Notes: generated by a model not told the origin, from the sequence alone. A stretch of DNA of 64,000 bases from Helicobacter sp. (GCF_022770205.1 NZ_JALEIK010000019.1:174969-238968); one strand, 5' to 3'. Positions 40,301 to 50,121 are shown, counted from the stretch's first letter. Translations and numbers: made by a program.

Positions 40301-41971
40301 ATGCTCCCTTTCTTAGAAGTTGAATCCATTCCAAAAAAATCCTCTACCCTCATTAAAGGCATCTCTAAAGAAACGCAAAATTTATTGGATAACCCCACAG
40401 AGAATTCTCAAGATTTTGCACAAATTTTTAACGCGCTAACACAACCCATAACAAAAAAAGATTCTACTCTAAAAACGCTAAATAGAAGAAATAAGCTAAC
40501 CCCCAATCAACAACCTAGCAATTTTCTAAAAATCCTTGATGAAAAATATAATCTAACAAAAGATTTCAAAAACCAAAAAACCCCTCCACTAAAGAGTGCT
40601 AAAGATTTGTTAGAGTTTTCAAGCTCTCAAAAACAAGGCAAAACACTCAAAGACTTAAGCGAAGTTACCAAAAACTTACAACTCTCTCTTAAAAAAATCT
40701 CTATAAAGTCAGAAAATGTAGAATCTAAAATAGAATCTAAAAATACAATAGAATCCAAACAACAACTCCAAAACATTCCAAAAAACTCTTCGCTGCTTAA
40801 CTTAATTTTACAGGATAAAAACCTAGTTTCTAAAGATTCTCCAAAAATAAGGGAAACCAAAGAAACTAAAACAATTAAACAAACAAAAACAGAATCCAAC
40901 ATTTTAGATTCCATTCCCCTTAAAAAGAAAGAATCTCAAACAAACACCAAACCAGAGATAAAACCAGAATCTAAAACAGAAATCCAATTAGAATCCAAAA
41001 TAAATTCTAAATCTGAATTAGACATACCCATTAAAGAAAAAGAATCAAAGGAGTCCAAAACAGAATCTAAAACTAACTCCAAGCTAGACTTTACAAAATT
41101 AGAATCCAAAATAAATTCTAAAACTAAAAATGAGCCAAATGCTATACAAAGGGACTTTACTCCAAAAAACAGCAAAGAATCCCAAAAAGAACCTGCAATC
41201 AAAAATGACAAACAAACAGAGATTAGACAAAATCTGCCCAATACCCTTAATGCAGTTGCAACACAAAAAGAAGAAATCACTCAGCAGTCCTTAGAACAGA
41301 CTAAACAAGAAAGTTTTTTAGATAATTTTTTAAAAACCAACCAAAAACCACAAAGCGAGCCAAAAGAACTAACCCAACAACCACCCAAAGAAAAAGAAAT
41401 CCGTAAAGAAAATGAAAAATTAAACCAAGAAAATTACCAAAACCCCATACAAACCCAAAGGGAATCACGCTTTAATCCCCAAAACACTTTTATACATTTT
41501 AGCGATCACCTAAGAGATGCTATAACAAATTATCGCCCCCCTGTTACAAAAATAAGCCTAGAGCTAAACCCACAAAATCTAGGTAGTGTGGAGCTAACCA
41601 TTGCCAAAAATGGCGAGAAGCTCTCTGTGCAAATTAGCTCTAACCAAAGTGCCTTGCAACTCATTATGCAAAACACACAAGAATTTAAAAATGCACTAGG
41701 CAATTTAGGATTCCAAAATGTAGAGATTGACTTTAAAGATAATCAAGGTAGTAGTCTAAGTAATGGGAATTTTAGCGATTCTAGCGGAAATCAGCAAAAC
41801 GGATTCCAACAAGGACAACAACATAATCCACACAATTTTCAACAAAACACACAACAAAATTCACAAAATACTGAAAATTGGAACGAAAATAGCTTGCACA
41901 TAGACAAAAAAGCAAAGAATCCCTATGAAAAATTAGCCATTGTGGAACTTAGCTTTTCATATTACGCCTAA
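40301..41971 (+). CDS. fliK: Flagellar hook-length control protein FliK
   Basis: Secreted ruler that sets hook length and switches export specificity. The 556-residue product is mostly low complexity, rich in Ser, Lys, Glu, Asn and Gln, with many Glu-Ser-Lys triplets (about residues 140-300). A compact C-terminal domain (about 410-480) has VTKISLELNPQNLGSVELTIAKNGEKLSVQISSNQSALQLI, the conserved Flg_hook signature. A Gln/Asn-rich tail follows. The DNA of the low-complexity region repeats GAATCTAAA-type words. It is first in the hook operon, ahead of flgD. Confidence 0.88.
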   Translation: MLPFLEVESIPKKSSTLIKGISKETQNLLDNPTENSQDFAQIFNALTQPITKKDSTLKTLNRRNKLTPNQQPSNFLKILDEKYNLTKDFKNQKTPPLKSAKDLLEFSSSQKQGKTLKDLSEVTKNLQLSLKKISIKSENVESKIESKNTIESKQQLQNIPKNSSLLNLILQDKNLVSKDSPKIRETKETKTIKQTKTESNILDSIPLKKKESQTNTKPEIKPESKTEIQLESKINSKSELDIPIKEKESKESKTESKTNSKLDFTKLESKINSKTKNEPNAIQRDFTPKNSKESQKEPAIKNDKQTEIRQNLPNTLNAVATQKEEITQQSLEQTKQESFLDNFLKTNQKPQSEPKELTQQPPKEKEIRKENEKLNQENYQNPIQTQRESRFNPQNTFIHFSDHLRDAITNYRPPVTKISLELNPQNLGSVELTIAKNGEKLSVQISSNQSALQLIMQNTQEFKNALGNLGFQNVEIDFKDNQGSSLSNGNFSDSSGNQQNGFQQGQQHNPHNFQQNTQQNSQNTENWNENSLHIDKKAKNPYEKLAIVELSFSYYA

Positions 41972-41980
41972 GGAGCAACT

Positions 41981-43003
41981 ATGTCAACAATCCCAAATTT
42001 AAATGGCAACTACCAATTCCCAACTTCAAGAGAAAATAATATCTTACCAAGCGCAACAAAAGAAGAAGACACTAACAAATTAGAAAACAATACAAGCGCA
42101 AACGATACAGCAAACTCTACTGAGCCATCAGAAAACAACACTAATGCACTAGGCGATAAGCCCATTCCAAATAAAAACCAAGAAAATAGTAATTCCCTAT
42201 CCAATGAAGCTTTTATGCGCTTATTCTTAGAACAGCTCAAAAACCAAGACCCAACTGCTCCTATGGAAACACAAGAGATTTTAACCCAAACTGCACAGCT
42301 TACACAAGTTGAAGCACAAGAAAAAATGAAAAAAGCAATGGAAGATATGACAACTACAATGAAGTCTATGCAAGAAACAAATCAAGCTACCATTGAAGCA
42401 CAAAAAAAGCTTGTAGAAACACAAGAAAAAATGCTAGAAACAATGGGAAATCTTTCTGGAAGCATTCAAGATGGTTCTATCCTTAATGGTTACAACACAA
42501 TTGGAATGATAGGAAATATCGCAGAAACACCATTTACTGCACTCAAAATAGAAAAAAACGAAGCCATTGATTTTGAGCTTTACTTTGATGAGCCAATTGA
42601 TCCAACAAAAGGTTCTCCTAAAATTACCATTATGGATAAAGACAATAAAGTCATTAAAGAAATTGACTTAGCTGAAAAAAACTCTGATGGAAGCTATAAG
42701 TATCAAGGCAAGCAAGGATATGTGCAATTCCAATGGGATACAAGAGATAATCAAGGCAATTTTATGCAAAAAGGCGATTATGTAGTAAGAGCAGAATACA
42801 ATCTTGATAAAACTTCAAACAAATACAAAGAAACGCAATTAGGCAGAGGTGAGGTGCAAAGCATCGTATTTGATCAAGGAGTGCCTTATGTGAAATTAGG
42901 AGAGAAATTAACCATCCCCATTGTCTATGTTACATCTTATTATAAAAAAACAGGGGAAGGAATAGACCTGCCTGATTTGCCCAAGCCTGAAAACAAAGCA
43001 TAA
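41981..43003 (+). CDS. flgD: Flagellar hook assembly (cap) protein FlgD
   Basis: Scaffold cap that polymerises hook subunits. The 340-residue product has a disordered N-terminus, then LSNEAFMRLFLEQLKNQDPTAPMETQEILTQTAQLTQVEAQEKM, the family signature. The Ig/Fn3-like region follows, with YVQFQWDTRDNQGNFMQKGDYVVRAEY (the FLGD_tudor/Ig part). It is longer than enteric FlgD (about 230), as is common in Campylobacterota. It lies between fliK (9-base gap) and flgE (11-base gap). Confidence 0.94.
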   Translation: MSTIPNLNGNYQFPTSRENNILPSATKEEDTNKLENNTSANDTANSTEPSENNTNALGDKPIPNKNQENSNSLSNEAFMRLFLEQLKNQDPTAPMETQEILTQTAQLTQVEAQEKMKKAMEDMTTTMKSMQETNQATIEAQKKLVETQEKMLETMGNLSGSIQDGSILNGYNTIGMIGNIAETPFTALKIEKNEAIDFELYFDEPIDPTKGSPKITIMDKDNKVIKEIDLAEKNSDGSYKYQGKQGYVQFQWDTRDNQGNFMQKGDYVVRAEYNLDKTSNKYKETQLGRGEVQSIVFDQGVPYVKLGEKLTIPIVYVTSYYKKTGEGIDLPDLPKPENKA

Positions 43004-43014
43004 AGGAGTTTGCA

Positions 43015-45309
43015 ATGATAGGTTCATTATACAGAGGGATTAGTGGAATCAGAACACATCAATTCGCACTTGATTCCACTTCAAACAACATTGCAAATGT
43101 TAATACTACGGGATACAGAGCAAATTCCACAGAATTTAAAAGTCTTTTTTCAACAAATCTAAACTACATCAACTCTAACTCTCCAATTTCTAATGACTAT
43201 AATTATGGTTCTACGATTGGAGCAAATGCAATTAACGCTAATGATGGGACTTATGTAAAGGCTGATGGAGAGTTTAATGTTGCTTATAGCGGAAAAGGCT
43301 GGTTTGTTGTGGGGCTAAATAAAGGCGGAGAGTTTGACATTAAAGCACCAAACTACACAGGAGTGCAACAAAACTTTTTTACGCGCGATGGTTCTTTTAG
43401 CTTAGATGGTGAAGGCTATTTAGTAAATTCTAGCGGTTATTATATGTATGGAATCAATCTAGGAAAAATCGCAGCTGATGGAACGCTAACAGGCACAAAC
43501 AACCTAGAAGCAGATTATGCAGCACTTGGAGGATCAACATTAAAGCCTTTGCAAATCCCAAAAAATCTACACTACCAACCAACACTAACCACAGAAGTAA
43601 ATCTTGCCATCAATTTAAACCGCACACAAAATCCAAAGGGAATCACCGCCTTAAAAGATGAAAAGGGCAATTTTAGTATGGATAAATTCCTAGCACAAGA
43701 CATTAACTCCCTAATGGACGCTAGCGGGAAGCTTATTGATGCGCAAAACTTTAAAGACATTAAATTTAGCATTGAAAAAGAAGGAATAACTAGAGATTAT
43801 GCTTTCTCTTATGGAGTAGATTTTAAAAGTATGGGTGAGCTTATGGAGCGCATCAAGGAAACAACTGGCTTAACATTAGGATTAAAGCTTGATAGCCTTG
43901 GCAATCCCACTGATTGTTCTTTATTCTTAAGCAATAGCGGAATGCAAGATATAAAATTAAGTGTTAGCGGAAAGCTAGCAGATAAACTAGGTTTAAAAGC
44001 AAATAAAAGCCCATTGGAATCCGCTTTTAAAGGCGAGCTTAAAGAATACCAAGATGGCGAAACTTACAAAGACAAAGACTATGTTAAATATGAAGGAATC
44101 ATTTTTCAAAAAAATGGCGATGGAGCAGCTGCTGCAAATCCACTTGAAGATCCTAATGGTTGGACGCTTATTGATAGTAGCATTGTGGCAGAATATTCTG
44201 AGAAACAGGCTAAAGATTATGAAAAAGACGCCCTTGTTGTTGTAGATGGTAAGATTTATCAAAAGCAAACAGGAAAAGGGGGTATAACAGAAGTCATAGA
44301 TCCCGTTACTGGCGAAGCTACCATTACTCCCCCAGCAGAAGACACAGCAAACTGGAAAGAAGTCGCTGAAGCTGCAATAGGGAGTATCGGAGAATACAAA
44401 GAAGGCGAAACCTATGAGCAGGATTCTATTGTTAGCCATAATGGAATCCTATACCAAAAAATTAATGGCACAGGCAACACAAATCCTGCCGAAGACTCAC
44501 AAGGCTGGAAACCACTTAGAGTCAATGGCATCACTAGCACACAACTTCAAGTTCCAACTTATGAAACAAATACAGAAATCTTTAGCGATTCTGGTGAAAA
44601 ATTTATTTTAAAGAGTCAATATGTGCTTTTAGAACAAAGCAACCCTAACGCTAACCCAGCAACACTAGAGCACTGGGAAGTGCGCACAGAAATTTATGAC
44701 AGCACAGGAAAAATGCTAATTAGCGATGCTCCCGTGATGAGTGAAATCACTTTTAATGCTGACGGAAGCGCAAATGCTACTCCTTTTGAAGTGCCATTTA
44801 ATAACCAAAGTATTAGCGTGGATTTAACAAAATCTGAAGATGGCAAAACTTCTAGCAACTTTGCCTACACAGATTCCACCACAAAATCCGTTACGCAAGA
44901 TGGAACACAAGCTGGAATTGTAAAAAACATTATCATTAATAATGATGGAATCCTTTTAGTTAATTTCACAAATGGAAAAATGGAGCCTATTGGACGCTTT
45001 GGAATTGCTGCATTTGTTAATGATCAAGGTTTAAGCAAAATAGGTGGGAATCTTTTTGAGATGAATGTGCGCACCATTAATGAAGAAACGAATGTTGTCA
45101 GCGGACCTCCGATTTTAGCGTGGAATGAGAAAGGGCTTGCAGGGCTTAAGTTTGGGCAAGTAATGGACCATATGCTAGAAACTAGCAATGTAGATACAGG
45201 AACCGCCCTAACAGATTTAATCATTTATCAAAGGGGCTACCAAATGAGTGCTAAATCCATCACAACAGCCGATCAGCTAATGCAAGAAGCAATCCAACTC
45301 AAACGCTAA
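43015..45309 (+). CDS. flgE: Flagellar hook protein FlgE (or FlgE2 paralogue) with inserted modules
   Basis: Hook-type axial protein, 764 residues. The N-terminal rod signature is MIGSLYRGISGIRTHQFALDSTSNNIANVNTTGYRA, and the C-terminus ends DTGTALTDLIIYQRGYQMSAKSITTADQLMQEAIQL, both diagnostic. From memory, the gene next to flgD in H. pylori (HP0908) encodes about 605 residues and is a FlgE paralogue distinct from the main 718-residue hook. The excess here roughly equals a block at residues 342-502 made of three similar modules (separate entry). Which of the two FlgE types this is needs comparison. The stop overlaps the convergent gene's stop. Confidence 0.9.
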   Translation: MIGSLYRGISGIRTHQFALDSTSNNIANVNTTGYRANSTEFKSLFSTNLNYINSNSPISNDYNYGSTIGANAINANDGTYVKADGEFNVAYSGKGWFVVGLNKGGEFDIKAPNYTGVQQNFFTRDGSFSLDGEGYLVNSSGYYMYGINLGKIAADGTLTGTNNLEADYAALGGSTLKPLQIPKNLHYQPTLTTEVNLAINLNRTQNPKGITALKDEKGNFSMDKFLAQDINSLMDASGKLIDAQNFKDIKFSIEKEGITRDYAFSYGVDFKSMGELMERIKETTGLTLGLKLDSLGNPTDCSLFLSNSGMQDIKLSVSGKLADKLGLKANKSPLESAFKGELKEYQDGETYKDKDYVKYEGIIFQKNGDGAAAANPLEDPNGWTLIDSSIVAEYSEKQAKDYEKDALVVVDGKIYQKQTGKGGITEVIDPVTGEATITPPAEDTANWKEVAEAAIGSIGEYKEGETYEQDSIVSHNGILYQKINGTGNTNPAEDSQGWKPLRVNGITSTQLQVPTYETNTEIFSDSGEKFILKSQYVLLEQSNPNANPATLEHWEVRTEIYDSTGKMLISDAPVMSEITFNADGSANATPFEVPFNNQSISVDLTKSEDGKTSSNFAYTDSTTKSVTQDGTQAGIVKNIIINNDGILLVNFTNGKMEPIGRFGIAAFVNDQGLSKIGGNLFEMNVRTINEETNVVSGPPILAWNEKGLAGLKFGQVMDHMLETSNVDTGTALTDLIIYQRGYQMSAKSITTADQLMQEAIQLKR
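44038..44520 (+). repeat. Three tandem carbohydrate-binding-like modules inside flgE
   Basis: Residues about 342-502 of the FlgE product hold three related units. Unit one starts LKEYQDGETYKDKDYVKYEG and ends near NGWTLI. Unit two starts VAEYSEKQAKDYEKDALVVV and ends NWKEV. Unit three starts IGEYKEGETYEQDSIVSHNG and ends QGWKPL. Each has the order EY, TY or DY, a V/I strand, G-I/K-Y/F-QK, a P-rich loop, and a W near the end. This Y...V...G..Y.....P....W pattern is that of CBM5/12 (chitin-binding type 3) modules and related phage-tail modules. Confidence 0.68.
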
Positions 45310-46082
45310 GACAAAAGCCTAAGCTGTCCGATTCTGTATAGCGCAAAGTCATATTTAATCGGATCGCTTGCATCAAACTCCCTTAAACTCTGACTGACTT
45401 CAAGCACCGCTTTATAATCATAACTTTTGCGCTTTAGCAATCCTAGCCTTTGTGAGATTCTAAAAGTATGCGTATCAAGCGGCAATAATAAATCCTTTGT
45501 ATCCACACTACTCCAAAGCCCTAAATCAAGAAAATCTTTACGCACCATCCAACGCAAAAAAAGATTCCATCTTTTTAAAGGCGAAGTGTTTTTCTCAGTA
45601 ATTGGAGCACCTAACAAAAATTGCAAGCCCTTAGAATTTGGGTTTTGCAAACGCCTATAAATTGCATTTTGCAAACTTTGGATTCCACTTAAAATACCAT
45701 TTTGGATTCCAACTTTTTGATACCCTTGATAAAAAATACTCTCCAAAGACTCTAAATGCAACAACACCCTAAAGAAATCCTGAATCTCTGCATTACTTTG
45801 AAAGCGATAAGGTTGATTTGTTTGCAATTTACAATTCCCATTAGAATCTAACAAATCCCCTAAATTACAGCTCCGTAAAAATTTTAAAATCGCCCTAACA
45901 TTACCATAAGCAAATAACGCACAAAACAAAGCAATCTTTTCATTTCTAAACTCTCTTGCCACAAGCAAGGGATCTAAGAACTCTTCACTCACAGCGCATT
46001 CTGCATTAAAATTCTGATATTGTGCTTCTAAAAACACTTTTAAAAACTTTTTAGAGGGATGTTTTGGAATCTTAAAAGCCAT
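45306..46082 (-). CDS. TIGR02757 / DUF2400 family protein
   Basis: The 258-residue product matches, from memory, the TIGR02757 family of unknown function: DPLLVAREFRNEKIALFCALFAYGNVRAILKFL near the N-terminus, RWNLFLRWMVRKDFLDLGLWSSVDTKDLLLPLDTHTFRISQRLGLLKRKSYD in the centre, and DPIKYDFALYRIGQL at the end. The RWNLFLRWM...LDTH layout resembles a helix-hairpin-helix DNA glycosylase fold, but I see no proven activity. It overlaps the TPR gene by one base and converges on flgE. Confidence 0.82.
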   Translation of the reverse strand: MAFKIPKHPSKKFLKVFLEAQYQNFNAECAVSEEFLDPLLVAREFRNEKIALFCALFAYGNVRAILKFLRSCNLGDLLDSNGNCKLQTNQPYRFQSNAEIQDFFRVLLHLESLESIFYQGYQKVGIQNGILSGIQSLQNAIYRRLQNPNSKGLQFLLGAPITEKNTSPLKRWNLFLRWMVRKDFLDLGLWSSVDTKDLLLPLDTHTFRISQRLGLLKRKSYDYKAVLEVSQSLREFDASDPIKYDFALYRIGQLRLLS

Positions 46083-48487
46083 TATGGATTCTGTAATAAT
46101 TGCCTTGTATCAATTTTAAAATCAAAATATTTAGATTCCACTTTAGAATCCCCAAGCATTCCAAACTGCACACTTGCTGCATTAAAATTTTTCTCTTGTA
46201 GATAAATAATTGCATTAGCAATCCTTGTTTCATAATGCGTTGGTGCTTCTAGTTTAGCTAATTGCAACAACGCAGCAGCATTTTCTAAATGCCCTGCCCC
46301 AACTGCTGTAACTCCCGCTAAAAACAGCGTTTGCGTATCCTGCTCCTTAAAATCATCTATTAAACTATTATAAAGCGTAAAAGCTTTTTCAAACTCTTGT
46401 AGATACAAATAAGTTAATGCTAAAGCCTGTATCACGCCACGCACATCTTTTTGTTCCGTGATTAAACGCACATCTAAATCTTGTTCAATATAATGCAAAG
46501 TTCCAATAATATATGCAATCTCAACATACATCTCACGCACCACAGATGCGCCATAATAAAACGCATCTTTATTGATATTTTTGTCTTGGTAATACTGCTG
46601 AAGTTTTAAAGACAGGGCTTTTGGATCATCTTTGTAATTAAGTGCAAGCAGGGTTAGCAAATTTGCAATAGGATCGCGCGGTGCAATATGCTTTAAAGAT
46701 TCCGCACTTTTAATTAGCAAGCTTTGGTTATTGAGTTGCACACCTTGCGCAAAATCTAGCGCATAATAAATTGCCACATTGCTATTTTCTTTCTCTAGCG
46801 ATTCTAAAGAATTTGGAATCCCATCACGCACAAAATTTAAGAGTGCTTGAATAAACTCTTGCTCCATTATACTGCCATTAAAATTTACAATCTCCCTGCC
46901 CACTTCTTCTTCTAAGCGTGTGGTATCTCTGTATGTTAATTTTGCTGCAATCATCGCAAAAAGTCCGGCGTGCAAATCACTAGGATTTAAGTGAAACGCG
47001 CGCAAAAAATGACGATATGCTAAGTCAAAATCATTCATTTGCGCATAATTTAATCCTAAATTATAATGCAAAATAGAATGGTTTGGATAGGTATCCACCG
47101 CTTTCTTTAAAAGTGCATTGGCATTGCGAACATTCCCATTTAGCGTTTCTAAAATCGCATTTGCAATATTGCGATTAACACGAGAAATCGTCTGTCCGCG
47201 CACTAAAATCTCTTTTGCTTCTTGCAAATTTTCAATGTGTATGCTAATCCCACCTTCTTGTATCACATTAAAGGCTTCTTGCGCATCAAAAACCTTATAA
47301 GGTGCATAATAAAAAAGAATCTTATAAGCATTTAGCTTTTGTCCGCTAAAACTCTCCCAAAAACGCTTTTGTGCAATATCCACATTAAAAAACTCATCGC
47401 GCAAAGTGATTTTAATTGGATAGGGATTACTCTTTAATGCACCTTCATCGTTTGCATACTTACTAGAAATCCTAGAAGCTTGTCCGTATTCTGGAAGTTT
47501 CATCTTAATTAATAGCAACGCAAAATCTGCTTCTTGAGTGCTTCCAAAGGCGTCAATGCTTTGCAGCATTAATGAGTTTGCACGCGGATAATCCCCAATG
47601 CGCGCATAAAGCAAAGCAAGATTAAACCAATTTTTAGCATCTGTTGAATTTCTACTCAAAGCTTCAATGGCTTTGTAATTATTATTAAAATACGCATACA
47701 TCGCTGCTAAGAGCGCATCACTTTCAGCTTGATAATACGGAGAATTTCTATGCAAAAGGGATGAAAACGCTTCTAAATAATTCCCCAAATAAAAATTTGT
47801 CAAAGAATACAAATAAGAATATAAAGGCAAATTTCCAGAATAAGGCAAATAAGTTTGTGCCAACTGCAAATAGTAGCGGTATTGCAATGGCTCCCCTAAA
47901 CGCAAAGCACACACCGCCGCATTTAATGCACTAATCACCCTATCCTCATTTAAATCAATCGCTTTTTGAAACGACTTAAGGGCTTCTGCATAAGCCCTCT
48001 CTTCCATTTGTGCCACACCTAAATTATAATTAGACAAAACTTCAGAATAATTAGAAATTCTTCCATATAAGTCTAATGCTTCCTGCTTGTTTCCATTTGT
48101 GTATAAAAAATTTGCCTTTTTAATCAATGCTTCTAAATTTTCAGCATTTGTAATCAATTCTTTGCTTTGATTAATCGTAAAATCTCCTGGCGGAGTTATC
48201 ATAGCATCTGTTTGTTGCGGTTCTTTATGCTCTTTAGTCAAAAGAAGACCAATGAGAAAAATAAATGCAAGCAACAAAAGCCCAAACAAAAAAAATAAAA
48301 AAGCTGTTGTTTTCTTATGTTGTGCAAAATAGTCTAATAACCTAACTGTTTTCCCTTCTGGCTTTTGTGGTTCTGCATCTTTTTTTAAAATATCATCTAA
48401 AACATTAAAGCTATCATCAAGTTGAATCACATCGCCATCAGGGGCTTGTGGCGCATTGCTTGGTGTATTGCTTTGATTCTCAGCCAT
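46082..48487 (-). CDS. Large TPR protein with one membrane helix (possible PflD-like motor protein)
   Basis: The 801-residue product has a cytoplasmic N-terminus of about 65 residues and one membrane helix (TAFLFFLFGLLLLAFIFLIGLLL). A long periplasmic solenoid of TPR-like helices follows (NYNLGVAQMEERAYAEALKSFQKAIDLN, HYNLGLNYAQMNDFDLAYRHFLRAFHLNP and others). It lies directly downstream of serS. From memory, C. jejuni Cj0390 has the same position next to serS and was recently placed in the flagellar motor as PflD. That link is inference from layout and synteny; otherwise it is a TPR envelope protein of unknown role. Confidence 0.7.
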   Translation of the reverse strand: MAENQSNTPSNAPQAPDGDVIQLDDSFNVLDDILKKDAEPQKPEGKTVRLLDYFAQHKKTTAFLFFLFGLLLLAFIFLIGLLLTKEHKEPQQTDAMITPPGDFTINQSKELITNAENLEALIKKANFLYTNGNKQEALDLYGRISNYSEVLSNYNLGVAQMEERAYAEALKSFQKAIDLNEDRVISALNAAVCALRLGEPLQYRYYLQLAQTYLPYSGNLPLYSYLYSLTNFYLGNYLEAFSSLLHRNSPYYQAESDALLAAMYAYFNNNYKAIEALSRNSTDAKNWFNLALLYARIGDYPRANSLMLQSIDAFGSTQEADFALLLIKMKLPEYGQASRISSKYANDEGALKSNPYPIKITLRDEFFNVDIAQKRFWESFSGQKLNAYKILFYYAPYKVFDAQEAFNVIQEGGISIHIENLQEAKEILVRGQTISRVNRNIANAILETLNGNVRNANALLKKAVDTYPNHSILHYNLGLNYAQMNDFDLAYRHFLRAFHLNPSDLHAGLFAMIAAKLTYRDTTRLEEEVGREIVNFNGSIMEQEFIQALLNFVRDGIPNSLESLEKENSNVAIYYALDFAQGVQLNNQSLLIKSAESLKHIAPRDPIANLLTLLALNYKDDPKALSLKLQQYYQDKNINKDAFYYGASVVREMYVEIAYIIGTLHYIEQDLDVRLITEQKDVRGVIQALALTYLYLQEFEKAFTLYNSLIDDFKEQDTQTLFLAGVTAVGAGHLENAAALLQLAKLEAPTHYETRIANAIIYLQEKNFNAASVQFGMLGDSKVESKYFDFKIDTRQLLQNP

Positions 48488-48490
48488 TTA

Positions 48491-49768
48491 CTATCTCAAA
48501 TAAGATTCCAAAACAGATGGAATCCTAATGCTTCCATCAGCATTTTGATAATTTTCCATAATGGCTACAAGTGTTCTACCCACTGCTAGACTTGAACCAT
48601 TTAATGTATGCACTAGGACATTCTTTTTATTGGAATCTTTATAGCGGATTTTAGCCCTTCTTGCTTGAAAATCCCTTGTGTTGGAAATGGAGCTAATCTC
48701 TCTATAACAATTCTGCCCCGGAAGCCACACTTCAATATCTATCGTATTGCTTGCGCTAAAGCCTAAATCCCCACCACAGAGTTGCACTAAACGATGGGGA
48801 AGTCCCAAAGACACAAGCAATTCTGAAGCACAAGCAACCATTCTCTCTTGCATCCTATCGCTATCTTGTGGCGTTGTGAGTGCCACAAGCTCTACCTTAT
48901 CAAATTGATGCTGTCTAATAATCCCACGCGTATCTCTCCCTGCACTGCCCGCTTCTTTCCTAAAACAAGGCGTATAAGCTGTTAGCATCATAGGTAACAT
49001 ATCCTCTTTTAAAATCTCATCACTATAAAGATTTGTAAGCGTTGCTTCAGCCGTTGGAATCAAATATAATGCGCGTCCCTTGCCACTCTCTTCCTCTTTA
49101 AAATCAGAAATCTTAAATAAATCCTCTTCAAACTTTGGTAACTGCCCTGTGCCAAAAAGCGTCTGTGCATTTGCAATCACTGGAGTGCCAACTTCACTAA
49201 ATCCGTGCGCACTATTAAAATCAAGCATATAATTAATCAATGCTCTCTCTAGCTTCGCTCCCATTCCCATAAACACACTAAAACGACTTTTAGCAAGCTT
49301 CACACCGCGCTCAAAATCAATCCACCCATTTTGCTCCGCTAATTCCCAATGCTCCTTTGGCTTAAAATTAAATTGTGGAATCTCTAGCACCTTTTTTAGT
49401 TCCACATTATCGTTCTCATCTCTTCCAAAAGGCGTTTTAGAATCCGGAATATTTGGGATATTATGCGTTAATTCTTGAAGTTGATTTTCCCAAACTTCTA
49501 ACTCTTTTGCTTGCAAATCAATCTGTGTTTTAAGCCCATCACACTCTATTTTAAGAGCGTTAATATCGCCGCCTTCTTGCTTGTATTTTGCAAAAAGCTT
49601 TGTTTTTGCATTTTGCTCTGCTTGTAACTCCTCTAGGGCAATTTTCTTTTGCTTATAATTTAAACTACTCTGACGCAAAGCATCTAAGAAAGCTGCATCA
49701 ATATTGCGTTTTGATAATTTTTCTGCCACAGAATCAAAGGCATTGACAAGAAGTTTTAAATCAATCAT
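48491..49768 (-). CDS. serS: Seryl-tRNA synthetase
   Basis: Charges tRNA-Ser. The 425-residue product begins with the antiparallel coiled-coil arm (about residues 30-105, [31 protein letters not shown]). The class II motifs follow: [38 protein letters not shown] (motif 2) and [20 protein letters not shown] (motif 3). All catalytic blocks are intact. It precedes the TPR gene by 3 bases. Confidence 0.97.
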   Translation of the reverse strand: MIDLKLLVNAFDSVAEKLSKRNIDAAFLDALRQSSLNYKQKKIALEELQAEQNAKTKLFAKYKQEGGDINALKIECDGLKTQIDLQAKELEVWENQLQELTHNIPNIPDSKTPFGRDENDNVELKKVLEIPQFNFKPKEHWELAEQNGWIDFERGVKLAKSRFSVFMGMGAKLERALINYMLDFNSAHGFSEVGTPVIANAQTLFGTGQLPKFEEDLFKISDFKEEESGKGRALYLIPTAEATLTNLYSDEILKEDMLPMMLTAYTPCFRKEAGSAGRDTRGIIRQHQFDKVELVALTTPQDSDRMQERMVACASELLVSLGLPHRLVQLCGGDLGFSASNTIDIEVWLPGQNCYREISSISNTRDFQARRAKIRYKDSNKKNVLVHTLNGSSLAVGRTLVAIMENYQNADGSIRIPSVLESYLR

Positions 49769-49898
49769 ACCATAACCCCAACAAACTTGAAGATGTAAGG
49801 ATTCTACAATACTGCTTTTTAAAATAGGCTAAAAATTTTATAAATTAGGAAAAATCAAAGAAAAACAATATATAATTAAGCTTTTTTAAGGAGTTTAA

Positions 49899-50111
49899 AT
49901 GCTTGGGAATTTTACACTCACGCTTTCAATTCTATGCGGAATCTCACTTGTAATTTTAGCAATCGCTGGAATTTCAATTAGAAAAAATAGCACCAAACTG
50001 ACAAGCTTTGAAAAAAAACTTTTATTCTTTGTGGCGTTTTTAGTTTGTTTTGGAATCATCATATTATATATTTTAGGCAATCTTGAGTTATTCATCGCCC
50101 TAATTAGCTAA
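49899..50111 (+). CDS. Small two-helix membrane protein, unknown function
   Basis: A 70-residue product with a textbook ribosome site (TTAAGGAGTTTAA before ATG). There are two hydrophobic helices, about residues 6-26 (LTLSILCGISLVILAIAGISI) and about 43-68 (LFFVAFLVCFGIIILYILGNLELFIAL), joined by a basic loop RKNSTKLTSFEKK. I do not recognise a family. It stands alone between divergent serS and convergent MATE gene, with a hairpin terminator just after it. The good start signal and the clean membrane pattern support a real gene. Confidence 0.65.
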   Translation: MLGNFTLTLSILCGISLVILAIAGISIRKNSTKLTSFEKKLLFFVAFLVCFGIIILYILGNLELFIALIS

Positions 50112-50121
50112 AACCCACAAA

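Noticed and set aside
43993-44439. 148-residue minus-strand ORF inside flgE, hydrophobic and Phe/Cys-rich
   Set aside because: It is the antisense of the repeat modules. Its hydrophobic look comes from reversed Lys/Glu codons, and there is no start signal.
45306-45309. Possible fusion or frameshift between flgE and the next gene
   Set aside because: The two genes are convergent and merely share stop-codon bases. Both C-termini look complete.
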